In this document: piece by piece, positions 1-15,000 of the stretch
Layout: every line of letters starts with the position of its first letter
Numbering within the stretch: the stretch's first letter is position 1
NCBI GenBank assembly: GCA_030710605.1
Contig: CP092877.1
Location: 43,942,406-44,006,405 of the forward strand
Length of the DNA: 64,000 nucleotides
DNA from: Cordylochernes scorpioides
Lineage: Eukaryota > Arthropoda > Arachnida > Pseudoscorpiones > Chernetidae
Reading direction: 5' to 3'
Position numbers and translations under genes: made by a program
Notes under the pieces: generated by a model
Told to the model about the DNA's origin: nothing
Database searches by the model: none
Seen by the model: the letters and a program-made list of their open reading frames with translations, nothing else

Positions 1-3000
1 TCCATTGATGATGGCAGGTACCTCTCGGCGGCAGCGGGCAAAAGTTCCCACACCGTGGAGAGAGTCAAGGACCGCCTCATCCACTCCAATCCTGTCTTAG
101 AGGTAACCCAACTACAGTATTGTTGTTAGTGTCCAAGTCAACTTAGACTTTGGTGACCATACTGACAGATATTCTCCACTTTAATTGGTTGATGTCCACT
201 CGCACAGCTCAACTAAACTACTGTATATAATCTCTTTAATTCACAGAGCCAATATATATTGGAAAAGTTATAAACTAAATTGTGATAAGCCCAGTTGACC
301 TGATAACTGTAGAATTCGACTTATTTCTGGCTCAGTACGTTGGAACTCAATGATTGGTCTTCAAGGTCCTTTAAACCAAAATGCCATTTTTCAACCTTCT
401 GGTTGCTGTGACGTATCAACACTGAAACCTCACCCAATCTAATGTATCACATTGCTTCTGCAGAGTAAGTATGTAGTTCAAACCCTAGAACAAAATCTTC
501 CTAAATAATAAAAATGCACACAAATTATGATTTTAAAGCATTTGATCGCAGTAAGAGATAGCTTTGACATTAAAATGGTTCCTGAGCAATTTTGCCAGGT
601 GGCAGAAATTCCGATTGGGATTCAAGCATACACATCTTTGTTGCAAAACTCGTGACTCACCCTTGCACATACCATACACAATTTCCCTATAAATCTATAT
701 ATTTAATATACAGTACACATATCCCACATGTGTTTTTCCAAGGTAAAGGTTTCATAAACATTCATCAAGTCCTTGAACTACCCATATAACTACATTGGCT
801 TCCCCAGAGTTGGTGCAGCAAAGCCTTGTGTGGTCGCATAGTCTCAGTTATTATTCCCTTATCACTTGTATTATCATCCAGCCATTTTGTATCTATATAT
901 ATAATTGCCTTATTCTGTCTGAAGCTCACGGATAGAAAGCGCGCCTATTGGCTGCCGGCGAACACGTGTCCTCCCTGCCTCCCTGCGGTCACTTTAGGCA
1001 ACCCTGTAATCAGCAGTGTGTTACATCCACCTGTCTATACAGACCACCCTGTCTATAGCGACCACACTAGACAACCCTGTTATCAGCTGTGTGATACATC
1101 CACCTGTCTATACAGACCACCCTGTATATAGCGGCCATTCTAGATAACCCTGTTATCAGCTGTGTGATACATACACCTGTCTGTAGCGGCCACTCTAGAC
1201 AACCCTGTTATCAGCTGTGTGATACATCCACCTGTCTATACAGACCACCCTGTCTATAGCGGCCACTCTAGGCAACCCTGTTATCAGCTGTGTGATACTT
1301 CCACCTGTCTATACAGACCACCCTGTCTATAGCGGTCACTTTAGGCAACCCTGTTATCATCAGTGTGTTAATTCAACCTGTCTATACAGACCACCCTGTC
1401 CATAAGGGTCACTCTAGGCAACCCTGTTATCAGCAGTGTGATACATACACCTGTCTATACAAACCACCCCCGTCTATAGCGGCCACTCTAGACAACCCTG
1501 TTATCAGCTGTGTGATACATACACCTGTCTATACAGACCACCCTGTCTATAGCGACCACCCAAGACAACGTTTTTTAAATATATTCGCACTCGGGTAAAA
1601 CCCGGGCGTTGCCCAGGCCATTCGTCTAGTCCTGAATAAGTGCTTAAGATTAGGTTTACTGTAGTACTAAGTTATATGTAATGTTGATGAGGTCACTTCT
1701 ATTGATAGTTCACATGCTGTCTGGCTTCTAGAAAATACCCTTGAGTTCTTTGTATCTTGGGACAAGTAAAATGTCTCTTTCTCATCCTCTCTCTGGGGAG
1801 GCTGGCAGAACTCTAGAGTAACACCTACCTATTATAGCCTTGTCCAGCCTAAGTTCACTATAGTAATTCAGCAATAAAAGCCTTTCTATGAAGAATACTA
1901 GAAGAGCATGGAACTTGTCATCACACAGTTTTTATAGAATTAGAAATTGCTCCTTCCCCCCCCCCCCCAAGGTTGTCTCATTAATAAGGTTCAAAAGAGT
2001 GCAATTCTATTGGAGATGTTATTGGAGGGATTTTACCTTCTGTGGGGACGTGCTTTTTTGAAAATCAATCAATCAATACAAACTTTGTTTAAGACATCTA
2101 TTATTTCTTTAATGTAGTCGAGATAGATGCATCCTAAACAGCATGAAAATTCTAGGTTTATCTTAGAGGTAGTCTTTCAATGGTGCTCTTGTATTTGATC
2201 AAATCATTTTTTTAATTTTACATAGAGGTGGCTCAGGAGATGGTCATTCATTGGATGGGTCTCTCATGGGATGTTGCACTATGTTAACATAATGTTAGTT
2301 GTGAAAAGACAACCTTTTTAAAATCATTTTATTTATACAGTAGAACCTCCCTGTAAAGGGCACCTAATTGCAGAGACAAAGTGTCTTTTAGGGAGAGGTG
2401 TCCTCTTACCTCTTACATTGTGGTATCCTGTTTGGTGTTGTGTCCAGGCATTTGGCAATGCTAAAACCAAGAGGAATGACAATTCCAGCAGATTTGGGAA
2501 GTACATGGATGTTGAGTTCAACTACTTGGTGAGTACCTTCATTATTTTATTTATTTCAATTTAAAGTGCTATGTCCCCCTAGGGACACTTGCGCTGTCAT
2601 ACATGTATGCCTTTACATTTGTCTATACATATAGTTACAAAAATTTTAGGCCGTGATTAGAATAGTAACTTCATTGTATCGCACACTATATGCAATTATA
2701 ATATGATACATCACCATCTGTTATAAGAAATTGAAACTACTGTATGATTATTTTTAAAATAAAATAATTTTCTACTGCCCATACTGCAATGATAAATTAT
2801 GGTAGATTAAACTGGTGAAACCGCTGGGAGGGTTCACCACTGTTGAGCCAGGCCCTCCCATTTAGAAAATTATTTTATTTTAAAAAGAATCATATGCGTC
2901 AAAAATAATTTCAATTTCTTATATGCACTTATGCAGTTAGCCTCTTTAATTCAATAGCCTCTTATTGATGAAAGTCTATAATTGAACAATTTTTATACAA

Positions 3001-6000
3001 ATCCTCACCCACTCCCTATCAATACAGCATCTTTAATTCAATCTTTGGTTGAATCAAAAAGATGGTAAATTTAACGAAAATTGGTCAGTATTTTTTAAAT
3101 AGGTGAATTACAATAAGATTTTTATGAGTTATAATCATTAAATTAGATAGGTTATGTGTTGTAGTGTGTGTTTTCAATACAAGAGATACAGTTGAACCTC
3201 ATTATCATAACAGCCTATGGGACTGTGATTATAACCATGTGGTTGGTAATAACCCTAGTTGAAACTCCTTACTTCAGAATTACAATGTTATAAAGATGTT
3301 ATAGTTTTATAAAAGAGGCTGTGTTATAAACAAGGTTCCACTGTATTGAAATGAATGATCATCATGACTGAAATGACCAAATAAATAAATTATATGTGAC
3401 ATTTTGGTAAAGCACTGTTACCATTTGGGAATAAAGTCTGTCACCTCCATGTGGTGCCCTCTGGATAGCCAACCAACAACATGGACTTATAGACTTATGG
3501 ACTAAAAAAATATAGTTTTCCACTAGTTTTGTCATTAGTCTTGGCTCTATAATTCCAGATGTGTTTTTAAAAATTATTATTATATTTTTAAAAATGTTAC
3601 CTTGACTTGGTGGTACAGTAGAACCTCCCCTTAGCGGACACCCCTCTCCACAAAGGACAGTTTTCATTTGCAAAATAGCCATTTTTACAATTTAGCAACT
3701 CTCCGGTAAGAGGACACCTCTCCCTAAAGGACACTTTGGCTCTGTAATTAGGTGTCCTTTACAGGGAGGTTCTACTGTATTAGATTTCATTTATGTTTCA
3801 ACAAAAACTGATGCAGCTAAAATATATCTGTCAAAACCTTGATAAATATAGAACACATCATGATGAAATATTTATATAACTTACATACTAAATAAGAGTG
3901 TGACACAGTTTTAAAGTGTAAGCTGGGGTGTACAGGGAGTGCCCACAGGTGGCCATATCCTGAACTACCTCCTGGAGAAGTCCAGAGTGATCCAGCAGGA
4001 GTTTGGGGAGCGCAACTTCCACATTTTCTACCAGCTCCTGGCTGGGGCTCCAGAGAAAGATCTGGAGCGGCTCCATCTCAAGAGGGACACAGCTGTGTAC
4101 GACTATCTCAGCACTGTTAGTTCACACTTTATACCTCTGTTGGTAGCTGCTTACACAAACTTAATTTATAGCAATAGTTGGTAGAAATACGTCTTTATAT
4201 TTAGTTTTCAACAACCCCTCACACTTCTTGTTGTATATACCAGAGCTCTGCACATTGTGATGGATGCAATCATTTTTTACAATTTTTTTTTTATCGGGCT
4301 ATACCACAAATTAGGAAAAAGGCATCTCCTGATAGTGCAACTAAAGTTGATCATTAGATGCTTTTTTTCTTAATTTATCCACCCTATCCCAGTTCAATTT
4401 TACTTTTGTATTATTTTTCATATACCATAAATGTTTTTTCTTTTAATTTAGATTACTTTCTCTTTCTTTGCATTAATCTATCATGTTACAATGTGAAGTT
4501 GACTGTATAATGATGTGGTAACAAGGCTAACATAGGTTCAAGAAAATAAACCTATTCCAAATAATAGTGTGTGACGTTTCAGCAACAGCATTTTTACCAT
4601 CATCAGACAAAAGAATTAAAAAAATTAAATTATTTGGATTAGGTATTATTTTATTGTATCTATTTTCTATAATCAAAATTGTGCTTTATCAATCGCTAAC
4701 ATAGGTTATTTGAATATTTGTTGGTATTTACAATTGAATGTGGTGGCAGTCCTCCAACTTCAACCACGAGGATAACCGGCAGTACACCAAAGTCATGGAG
4801 GCCCTCACCATCATTGACTTCACCGATGACCAGAAGTGGGTAGGTCTCACCTTACTTTTATGGATTGTGAAATACATTGTACTGTAGAGGCAACTTTTTT
4901 ATCTCTCTTCTTACATTTTTTACATACTTGTTCTATGTTGGAATGTACATAGAAGAAAATATTTATGCAACTAATGCATACATTTTGCATATTTTATATG
5001 TAAATAATGCATATATATATAGAGGGAGAAGGATAATGTGTGTTTGGTAATTATATATTGTATTTTCTTGGTTATTGAAGGAATAAACTAGAAAATAACT
5101 ATTGTGTAAAACTTGGATATGAATCTTCCTGTCCCCTAGAACATCACGAACTCTCTCTACCCTGGTAACATATTGTATTAGCTTATACCCCAACCTCATG
5201 AGAATTTCCAGGCTAAGTTATTTTAGATAGTTGATCTATCATCAATTTCCTAGTTTAATATTTTTCCTACCTCAGGGTAACCATCCTTACATCATTGATT
5301 GTGTGTTGGCAGGACCTGATCTCACTGGTTGCCTGTGTGCTCCATCTGGGCAACGTGAGGTTTCTGGAGGATGATGGCAAGGCCTGGATTGACCCTTCCA
5401 GTCCTGTAGATGCCATTGTGGAGGTGATTGCACTGTGTTGTCTTCTTTTCTCCTTTCTTATCTCCACTCAATCATATTAGGGTATCAAGCCTGTAAAGCT
5501 TGTTGATGGTGTCTGCTGGAGATGAGTAGAACTAATCAATGGATGAACCTATACAGTCAATCATGTGGTTTGGTGTTGCAGGTTGAGAATTGCACTTAGT
5601 ACATAGTGGAAAAACCTTGTAACCATTCTTGAAAGTCATTGTCTTTAGATGACCAGACTTAAGTCTGGAAATCAATATCTGTTGTTCCCTTGGAAGGACA
5701 GAATTGGTGCTTGGTTGTAACAACTTTCTTGTTGATTTACAAATACAAGGTGTGTCCAATAAATAATGAGACAGGTCAAAAACAAAGAAAAAATGAAATG
5801 ATAATTTTTTTAAAAAAGTGTATTAAAAAAATAGAAAGCTTCAGCTACACTGCGGTATATCACATCATGTGATTGTGCGCGCAGTCGATAAATTTTAAGC
5901 TTGTAAAAAGAACGCCTTGCATAACAACTTCTAATTTGTAATGGATAGAAAATTTGAACAACGAATTTGTATTAAATTTTGCTACAAAATTGGGAAATCG

Positions 6001-9000
6001 GTTTCAGAAACTTTAGATTTGTTGAAATTGGCATTTGGAAATGAAAATGACAATAAGCCCACCACATTTAGATGGTTTTCACGATTTGAAAATGGAATGG
6101 AATCGGTGAAAGATGAGAAGCGTGTTGGACGTCCAATTCTGCACAGGAACCCTGAAAAGGTGAGCCAAATTTCAAATTTGATAAAAGAAAATCCACAAAT
6201 AGGGTTACAGGACATTGAAAAAGAAACAGGGATGTCAAAATCATTAGTTGGATCGATAATTAAAGAAGACTTGCAGTTAAAGAAGACACCTTCAAAATTT
6301 GTCCCTAAAATGCTCACAATCCAACAAAAGGAGAATCGCGTTGAAGTTGCCAAAAAAATGCTTGAAATGGTGGAAGAAAACCATAATTAGAAGGAAAAAG
6401 TAATAACTGGAGACGAAACATGGGTTTACGGGTATGACCCGGAAACAAAACGCCAATCCATGGAGTGGAAAGGAAAAGATGAACCAAGAACGAAGAAATC
6501 CCGACTTTGCAAGTCAAAAAACAAAGTCTTATTGGTCACGTTCTTTGACATAAAGGGAATTGTGCATTATGAATAGGAAGGTCAAACAATCAATAAGGAG
6601 TCATATTTAAACATTATGAGATGTGTACGTGAATCAATTCATCTGAAAAGAAGTGAAATGTGGAGTTCCAAAAATTGGAATATCCATCATGATAATGCAC
6701 CACCACACACCACTACATCTGTACTGACTTATTTGGCTAAACACGGCATCCAACTACTTCAACAACCTCCCTATTCTCCAGATCTAGCTCCAAATGATTT
6801 TTTTCTCTTTCAAAAACTCAAAATGGCTCTAAAAGGAAGGAGATTTGACACTAGAGAGTCCATAGCAGATTCAAGAAAGGTCTTGAAGAACATCCTGAAA
6901 GATGCCTTTTCTAAATGTTTTAAATCATGGGAGAAGAGATGGAAATTATGTATAGATGCGGGAGGGGACTATTTTGAAAAATACTAATAAATATATTTTT
7001 AATCATTCTATTTTTTCTTTATTTTTGACCAGTCTCATTATTTATTGGACACACCTTGTATAAAAATAGTAATATATCATGTCTAAACAAATAAAATAGT
7101 GTTATCATTGTGATGTGTGGCTGGCATTGTTGTGGAGAAGGATTGTCCTTTTTTGTTGATCAATACATTGGTTCAAATTTTTGGTACATTTTTCAATTTG
7201 CTGGCAATACCTCTTCAATGTGATCTTTCCTGAAATCAGGAAGTTTCAATGGATGAGACCATCAAACACTCGCCATTACCTTCAGTTACTGTAGCTTTGG
7301 CTACAGGAGAAATGTTTGGTATTATACAACTTGGTCCATCTATTTATCTGTATTCTATTTGTTGTTTTGTGTAGATAAGCCATTTCTAATTGCAAGTTAT
7401 AATATGATAGAGAAATGAGTCTCTCATTCCTGTTGCATAGAAGTAGGGCCAATGACCCTTCAAAGAGAGAGATAGCTCTAATTTAAAAATATTTCTTTCA
7501 ATTTGTGCTGCACCCATTTAACATACTTTTTGACCATTCTGATTTGACAGTGAACAAACAAGTGTAGAGTGATTGACCTTGAGTTCTCTGGCAACTTCTC
7601 ATGTATAGTTTTCTGCTTTGATTAGTAGCTTTAATTGCTAGTTGTGTTAACCTCTGATAGCCATCTGTGACCTACTCAATCAAGACTGGTAATGCAAATC
7701 ATCTTCACAGAGTACTTACAGAAAGTGGCCCTGTGTGCACTAGCATTTTGAATTGTCCCCGTGTTTGAGCTTGTGAAGCAAAATCATGCAGAATTTTGTT
7801 TTGAAAACATTTGTTAATACAATTTAAATGTCCTCTTACCAGAGAGTGTTGGTATGTGAAACTAGTAATTTTGGCTATGAAAACTGTTCTTTTCAGCAAA
7901 TAATTGAGGATGAATATAATGATGATGATTCTTTTGAAATAATGTACATAAAATCAATGAAAAAAGAACAAAGACTAGTTTTGTGATATGCAACTTTTAC
8001 ACGCTTAAAATATATATGAAAAGACATGTGTAGAATTAAAAAAAAAAGGTGTTTTTGATTGATAGCATACCAAAACACAAGGTAATAAGACCAAATAAAT
8101 AAACACTGTGCGATATTTCAGTTAGAATGTTGTTACCCTCTTCAGACAAAAGTACTGAAACATCAGACACTATTTATTTATTTTGTCTTATTACCTCATG
8201 TTTATATAATCTATAATCCAAATTGTGCTTTATCAGCATGCCAAAACCTTTATAAAGGTACAATATATATATATATATACAACTTGTATTTGACACAAAC
8301 CTATGGTGCAGCTGCTTGGCTGTACTAAAGAATCTCTGGTTGGAGCATTGACCAACAGAACCATTGAGGCCGGAGGTGAACTGGTGAGTGCTCTACTCTT
8401 TTGTAAAATCTCTTACTCTACATTTCCTCCTACAGTAAAACTCTCTCTCCAACATCTTTATTACAGTTTTCTCTATATTATAGCCACACTGCGCTCCCCT
8501 TTTTCATTTTCCTTTGAAAATTTAATTTCTATTAAAGTCACAAACCTTAATTCCCACAAATAGAGGGGTTTTGCTATATTTATTTGTTGATAACAAGACC
8601 CATTCTATTCACTTAGCTCTAATGTTTTAATTTGGTGAAAGTTTTATACATTTGAGTTCTCGCTCTTAGTGACTTCCCAGTTTGAGCTTTTTTTTTTTTT
8701 GTTATTTTAAAAATAGTTATAGCTTTCAAAAAGTTAGATGAAAATTCCAACAACAGTTTTTCTACCATGTTTATAGGTTCAAACTTCTCAATTGAATGCA
8801 ATAGATAATTTTACCATTTATAGAGAGAGTGAGTGGTGTGCTGAACTGATAGAACTGTGCCTCAGCTCACCACGCCGCTGAACGCGGATCAAGCCACCTA
8901 CGTGAGAGATGCCCTGGCCAAGTCTCTCTATGAACGTCTCTTTGTCTGGCTGGTGGGGAAGATCAACTCCTCGCTGCAGGCCAAGGTAGGACTTGCTCTA

Positions 9001-12000
9001 CTTATCACACTTCTTGGTGTCCTACCTTTGTGTCCAGCAACAGATGAAGTCTCGAGTCATTGGTCTCCTTGATATCTACGGCTTTGAGATCTTTGATAAA
9101 AACAGGTAACAACCTTCTCATTCTGATTCTGGATGTAGTGGAACCTTTTTTTGATAGAACTTAAAATATCTGAGTGGAATGATTTCACATGTTTAGGAAC
9201 ACAAGGTAATAAGATCAAATCCAAATAAATAAAGAGTTTGTGATGTTTTGTAACAGTGTTGTAACCGAAACGTCACACACTATTTATTTATTTGGATTTG
9301 GTCTTATTACCTTGTGTTCCTAATCTATAATCAAAATTGTGCCTTATCAAACATTTTTCAAATGGCTATCAGATTATTTACTTTAATTAAACTGGAAAAT
9401 TTTTTCAACATAGACTCTAGTTAGTTCAACGCTCTCTTATATTTTGACAACAAAATGTCCACTAGCAGTGTTGTGAATGTTGCAATTAAATGATAATCTT
9501 AACCTACTATAATTCACAACACTGATTTCAATACAGTAGAACCTCCTTGTAATGGACACCTAATTGCAGAGCCAAAGTCTCCTTTAGGGAGAGGTGTCCT
9601 TTTACCGGAGAGTTGCTAAATTGTAAAAATGGTAATTTTGCAAATAAAAACTGTCTTTTGTGGAGAGGTGTCTGCTAGCGGGATGTTCACAAAAGGGAGG
9701 TTCTACTGTACAACCAAAAATTCTGATCTCATGGGGTGCTCAATTAAAGAAATTGGACTGTAATAATAATAATATTCATTCTTTAAGTACTTATATATAC
9801 ACCTATATGGTCCTAAATTCCCTTTTTTTGATCAGTTGTTACTTCAAGAAAAGGTATTTGGCCAATTGCTGGATTTAAAATAATGATGTTTAATTCTGAT
9901 AGCATTCTGCTCTCAACCAATTAAGCTGATATTTTTTATCATGTTACTCCAGTCTGATCTTCTCTACCATTTTTTTAGTATAAAGAGATAGTTAAGTGTT
10001 TTATTTTCTCTGAAATGTGTTATATTACCAAAATTTTAAGTTATTTTTCTGGTGAGAGAGCCTAGGAACCAGTCATGCCTCTACCTATGTTTTAGACCTA
10101 GGCAGCTTGTAGGTTTCCAACTGGATTGATGTTCAGTTCCAAGGAAAATGAAGTGCTGGAGATCAACTATGTATGTTGCAGCTTTGAGCAATTCTGCATC
10201 AACTACTGCAATGAGAAACTCCACCAGCTCTTCATCGAGCTGACTCTCAAGTCTGAGCAGGAGGAATATCTGAAGGAAGGGATTGAGGTAGGATAGATAC
10301 TCTCTTTCTCAATTTAATCAGTGGATATTATCAAATATAAAATATTAGAACTTTAATGTTATATCTAGACACTTTGGGTAAACTTCCAGAATATGACAGG
10401 GGTAAAATATAGCAAGTAAAAATCTTATCTAAATTGTGTGTTCCTATTATTGTTGGTATAAATGATGTTGATGAACCTTTTGTCTATTCTTAGAAAGTAT
10501 CTTTATCCATGAAAAGGTGTTGGTGAATTAATGCCATTGATGTTTCAGTGGGAGAATATCAAGTACTTCAACAACAAGGTGATCTGTGACTTGATTGAGG
10601 AGAGACATCAAGGCATCATTGCCATCCTGGTGAGTGGTGGTTCTTTCACTTACTATCATGTTTACTATCATATTGTTTCTAAACTGGCCAAACTTCTGGC
10701 AGGGTTCAATGCTGATAGGTCTCTTAAATATTTTTACACTGTAGTAATAGGGGCTAATTGTTTCAATTGTAAAGACATATGGAAAGTCCATATAAATTAT
10801 TGTTTTCCTCTATGTGCTTTGGGAGTGCACAGTAGAGGGCAAGCCAGTTGAAGTAGGTGGCAGGAGGTGACCAAGCTACTCCAGTTGTAGATATTGTCTA
10901 TAAGCTACTTATAAGTCAAGCTACTGAAGTGACTGAGGAGGGTGTCACAGGATGAGGAGTGTCTGCGTCCGGGGAGAAGCCACAGACCTCACATTCCTAG
11001 AGAAACTGGAAAACCGCCTCAAGTCCCACAGCCATTTCCGCAGCCATCGTCTGGCTCCGGACAGCAAGAAGTCTGTCAACAGAGAGGTGGGTAACAACAC
11101 TCTTTGTAGCTTTTACATAGCAGAGATTGTATCTGCTCTAACTATTCTAGTGATAAGGTACAATTTGTATTATAGATGAGCATCACAAAGGGATTTGATC
11201 AAATCACAATAAGTTATGGTTCAGTATAACATCATTGTTGCCCTCTCAGACAAAGATTCCGTACACAACCTTTGTCTGAAGTTGGTAATGTTATGGAAGC
11301 TCAGGAAAAATATATTCTTGGATTATAACTCCTACTTATGAGATAAATGAGTGGAAGCTTCTACTGATATTAACACAGTTTTCTATACTACATGCTAAGT
11401 GTAAAATATAAAAAAAGGACAGTTTCTATTATAAATTTATCATGAAATGACATTTTAGACTGATATTTGTGCAGGAATTCCAAATAATCCATTATGCTGG
11501 AGATGTGACCTATCAAGTTAAAGGTTTGTTTCATTGTGTGGATTCTTATCTTTGGGATTGGTTTCTAAAGAAGTTGTTTGTTTTAGGATTCTTGGACAAG
11601 AACAATGATCTCCTTTACAGAGATCTCAAAATGGTTAGTCAAAGTCTTTTTATTTAATTTTTCCCTAAATTCACACAGCTTACTATGAAATTGAATGTGA
11701 ATAATAAAGTAAATACAGTAAAATCTGTATTGAGAGTTTCCATTTGGTTCCAAAATAAAACTGCACTCAAAAGACAGGTTGACTCAAGATAAGTTGAATA
11801 AATTTGATTACACTAATCCTAAAACTATTATTTCTTATTAAAATTCAACGATGCTCTTTATATAGGATATTCAATACATTTAGCTTTTAGGAGACCAAAA
11901 AAATGTGGTGTGAATTTGGTCAGATGCCTAAGAAATCTAAATCAATTGAAAAATAAGCAGTTCCTACTAAAATCAACTCCTAAGACTGGTGAATTAAAAG

Positions 12001-15000
12001 ACAAGTTTTACTGTATCGTATCAAAAATTCACTGTTTTCATTAAAATGTTTCCCTCTTAATACAAAATGCCATGATGCCTCAGCTATACTCTGTTTGTAA
12101 TTCTAACCTCTACAACAACTCCTACATTAATTGATTTGGTTGAGTAAAACATGCTCATGTCTGGATGAATGGCATTGGGATGACTTCTTTATTGTTCCAG
12201 TTTTTTTTTTTTGTAAAATTTGTAAACACACATGCAGTTACATTTAATTCAACTATAAATCAGCACTTACTATTATTCAACTGTTTATCAAACCCAACCA
12301 CTTATCTACCCTAATCAACTCTAATTCATCACTGAGGCGTTGACTGGGAAAGGTCAATGATGGCTGCTATAGTGGAGAGTTTTCTAATGCTGCACATGAC
12401 TCGTACAGAGCATGAGGGACAAGTTCCAGAATGGTTGCAAGATTTTCCCACTATGTACTAAATGCAATTCTCAACCTGCAACCCCCAAAACACATTATTG
12501 ACTGTATTGACTCATCCATTGATGAGCTCTACTCATCCCCGGCAGACACCATCAAAAGTCTCAAGCTTTACAAGCTTGATACCTTAATATGATTGAGTGG
12601 AGATAAGAAAGAAGAAGACTGAGGCTTTAACACTCTTTTTGGGGTGTTGAACAAATGTATTTATTATATTTCATGTTTTTAATACTTGGATTTTCTTTTA
12701 ACCTAAAGGAACACGGTTTATACTCTGTTTTTTAAAGTTAAAGCTAATTCTTTTAAGAAGGTGACCAGAGAGTCAATGAAATATCAAAAGCAATAAAAGA
12801 AATAAATAGTTGACCTGATTACTTTATTATTCTCTCATAGAAATTCAGCCAATTATATCAACTTTTTTAATTTTCATACCAACATTTAATCAACCCACAG
12901 CCACCCTGTTTGAGGGAAAATAGTAAAATACTCATAGACTATAAACCTATAAGCATCATTGAATTCTTTTCTTTTTTTTTTTTGTTTTCGAAATGTACAA
13001 CAGTGGGTTGCTGAACAGTAGAAAATGAAAAAAGTGAAAAGTTTGATGTCATTAGTTCAATTTTGTTAGAAAATTCCAACCTGCTGATTTGACTTAGCAC
13101 TTAATTCTTTTCTTCTTTAAACTTCTACTCAAACCTTGTTAATCACCAATTGTATATGTAAATAGTCTCTGAATTTAGTGTTATTGTTTGACGCAAGCGT
13201 CCCTTGTGGGGATATCCTGTCTGATTTGATGATAATAAACAAATTCCTTGTGAACAATCTAAAATGTGCCCCCTCTACGTGTTCTATCAGCTCAAATGTG
13301 TGATGGATGTTCCAGGCCATGGCAGGGTCAAAGAACCTCATCACCAAGCAGACATTCTCCCAGATGGACATTGCAGCAAAGAAGAGACCAGAAACTGTAA
13401 GAACTTTATCTTTACATTCTTCCAACCTTATCAGTCGATCCTTATTGAGAGTCTTACTTGGAAACAAAACACATTCATAAAAAGCGCGAAATCAGAAGGC
13501 AAAAAGTTCAATTGAAAGACACCTTTCACCTTATGATTTCACGCTTTTTATGAATTTGCTCCAGGCGATCATATAACCCAAGATATGGAAACAAAACACA
13601 TGGATACATGAAAATGTGTGTGTGTGTGTGTGTTGATCTGATTAAATATTATTAATTTCATAAATATACATAAAAAAAACTTTTTAAAAGCTAGAACACT
13701 AAAAAATGTTTAAAAAAAAAAACCTATTGGTAATTCTGTTAACATTGACTATAAAAAATACCACATAAACCCAAGGAAGATAGTATGGAAAGACAGGATT
13801 TGGTGGCCTAGAGTCAATGGAAGATGAAGCTCCTTATTCAGAACTAATAATTCATATAGGGATAAAAAAATTCTTAATTTCAAAAAGGTCAGATGGCATA
13901 CTTGTGATCAGCAACTCATCTAAAGAGAACAACTTGACATGTATATGGTTCTTAGAGCTTTTAAGCAGTTTTAGCTCCTCTAAGTTGCCTCTTGAATAAG
14001 TTATCTTGTGTCAGGGTAGAAACATGTTCCACAATCTTCATATCAGAGATAGCACACACCATACATGATAGTTATAATTGGGAATTTTATTTTCATCGAG
14101 TGAGTTGTAACTCTGATTGTAGATGTATTTGAAAGGTCCAAATTAATAAGTAAATGTATAGTTTATATTACAATTCTGATATTAAAAACAAAAAAGGCAT
14201 ATCCTGACCACAAGCACATGAACTTTTTAGATGGCAGAACGCCATCTAGTGGAACAGAAATCAACTAAATGTTGATTTAGCCTGTTCCATGATATTTGGC
14301 CAACCCATTTTCTTGATAAATCAAGAAAAGCCAACCACGAACACGTTTCAGGCTGTTGGCCCTCGTCAGTGTGGTGCAGGCTGTACCACTGCGACCAAAA
14401 ATGTTTTGGTCCCAGAGGCTTTTTGAGAAACCAAGAAATGGGCATTTAAGGCCAAACTTGCATAAATATGCTAAACATGTGAAAAAATAAAATAATAAAA
14501 AAGGTCAGGTGTTGGTATCAAAATAAAAAAAGGTATATCCTGAGCAGGAGCTATTTATTTTGAGCTGATAATAAACAGAAAGCTCCAATGGTGGGTGTGT
14601 TCTACCAGGCAGCGACACAGTTCAAGAACAGTCTGGCCAGACTGATGGACATCCTCCTTTCCAAGGAACCCTGGTACATCCGCTGTATCAAACCCAACGG
14701 CTTCAAGTCTCCAGGTCTTCTTCTTTAACAATACTGAAACTTGTTTGAGTTAGGAGGCCATCCATTGGTTATATTTATATAAAAAAGGACATACAGTAGA
14801 ACCTCTCTCTAAAGGACACCTAATTGTAGAGCCAAAGTGTCCTTTTGGAAGAGGTTTCCTCTTACCGGAGAGTTGATAAATGGTAAAAATGTTAATTTTA
14901 CAAATGAAAACTGTCCTTTATAGAGAGGTGTCCTCTAGCGTGAGTGTCCTCGCATGGAGGTTCTACTGTACCTGAATCTGTGAAAGAATAACAAATTTTC

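Noticed and set aside
826-1598. Open frames of 101 and 77 codons rich in YTDHPVYS-type repeats
   Set aside because: They are translations of the Helitron minisatellite; the repeat phase changes between units and nothing is conserved outside the repeat.
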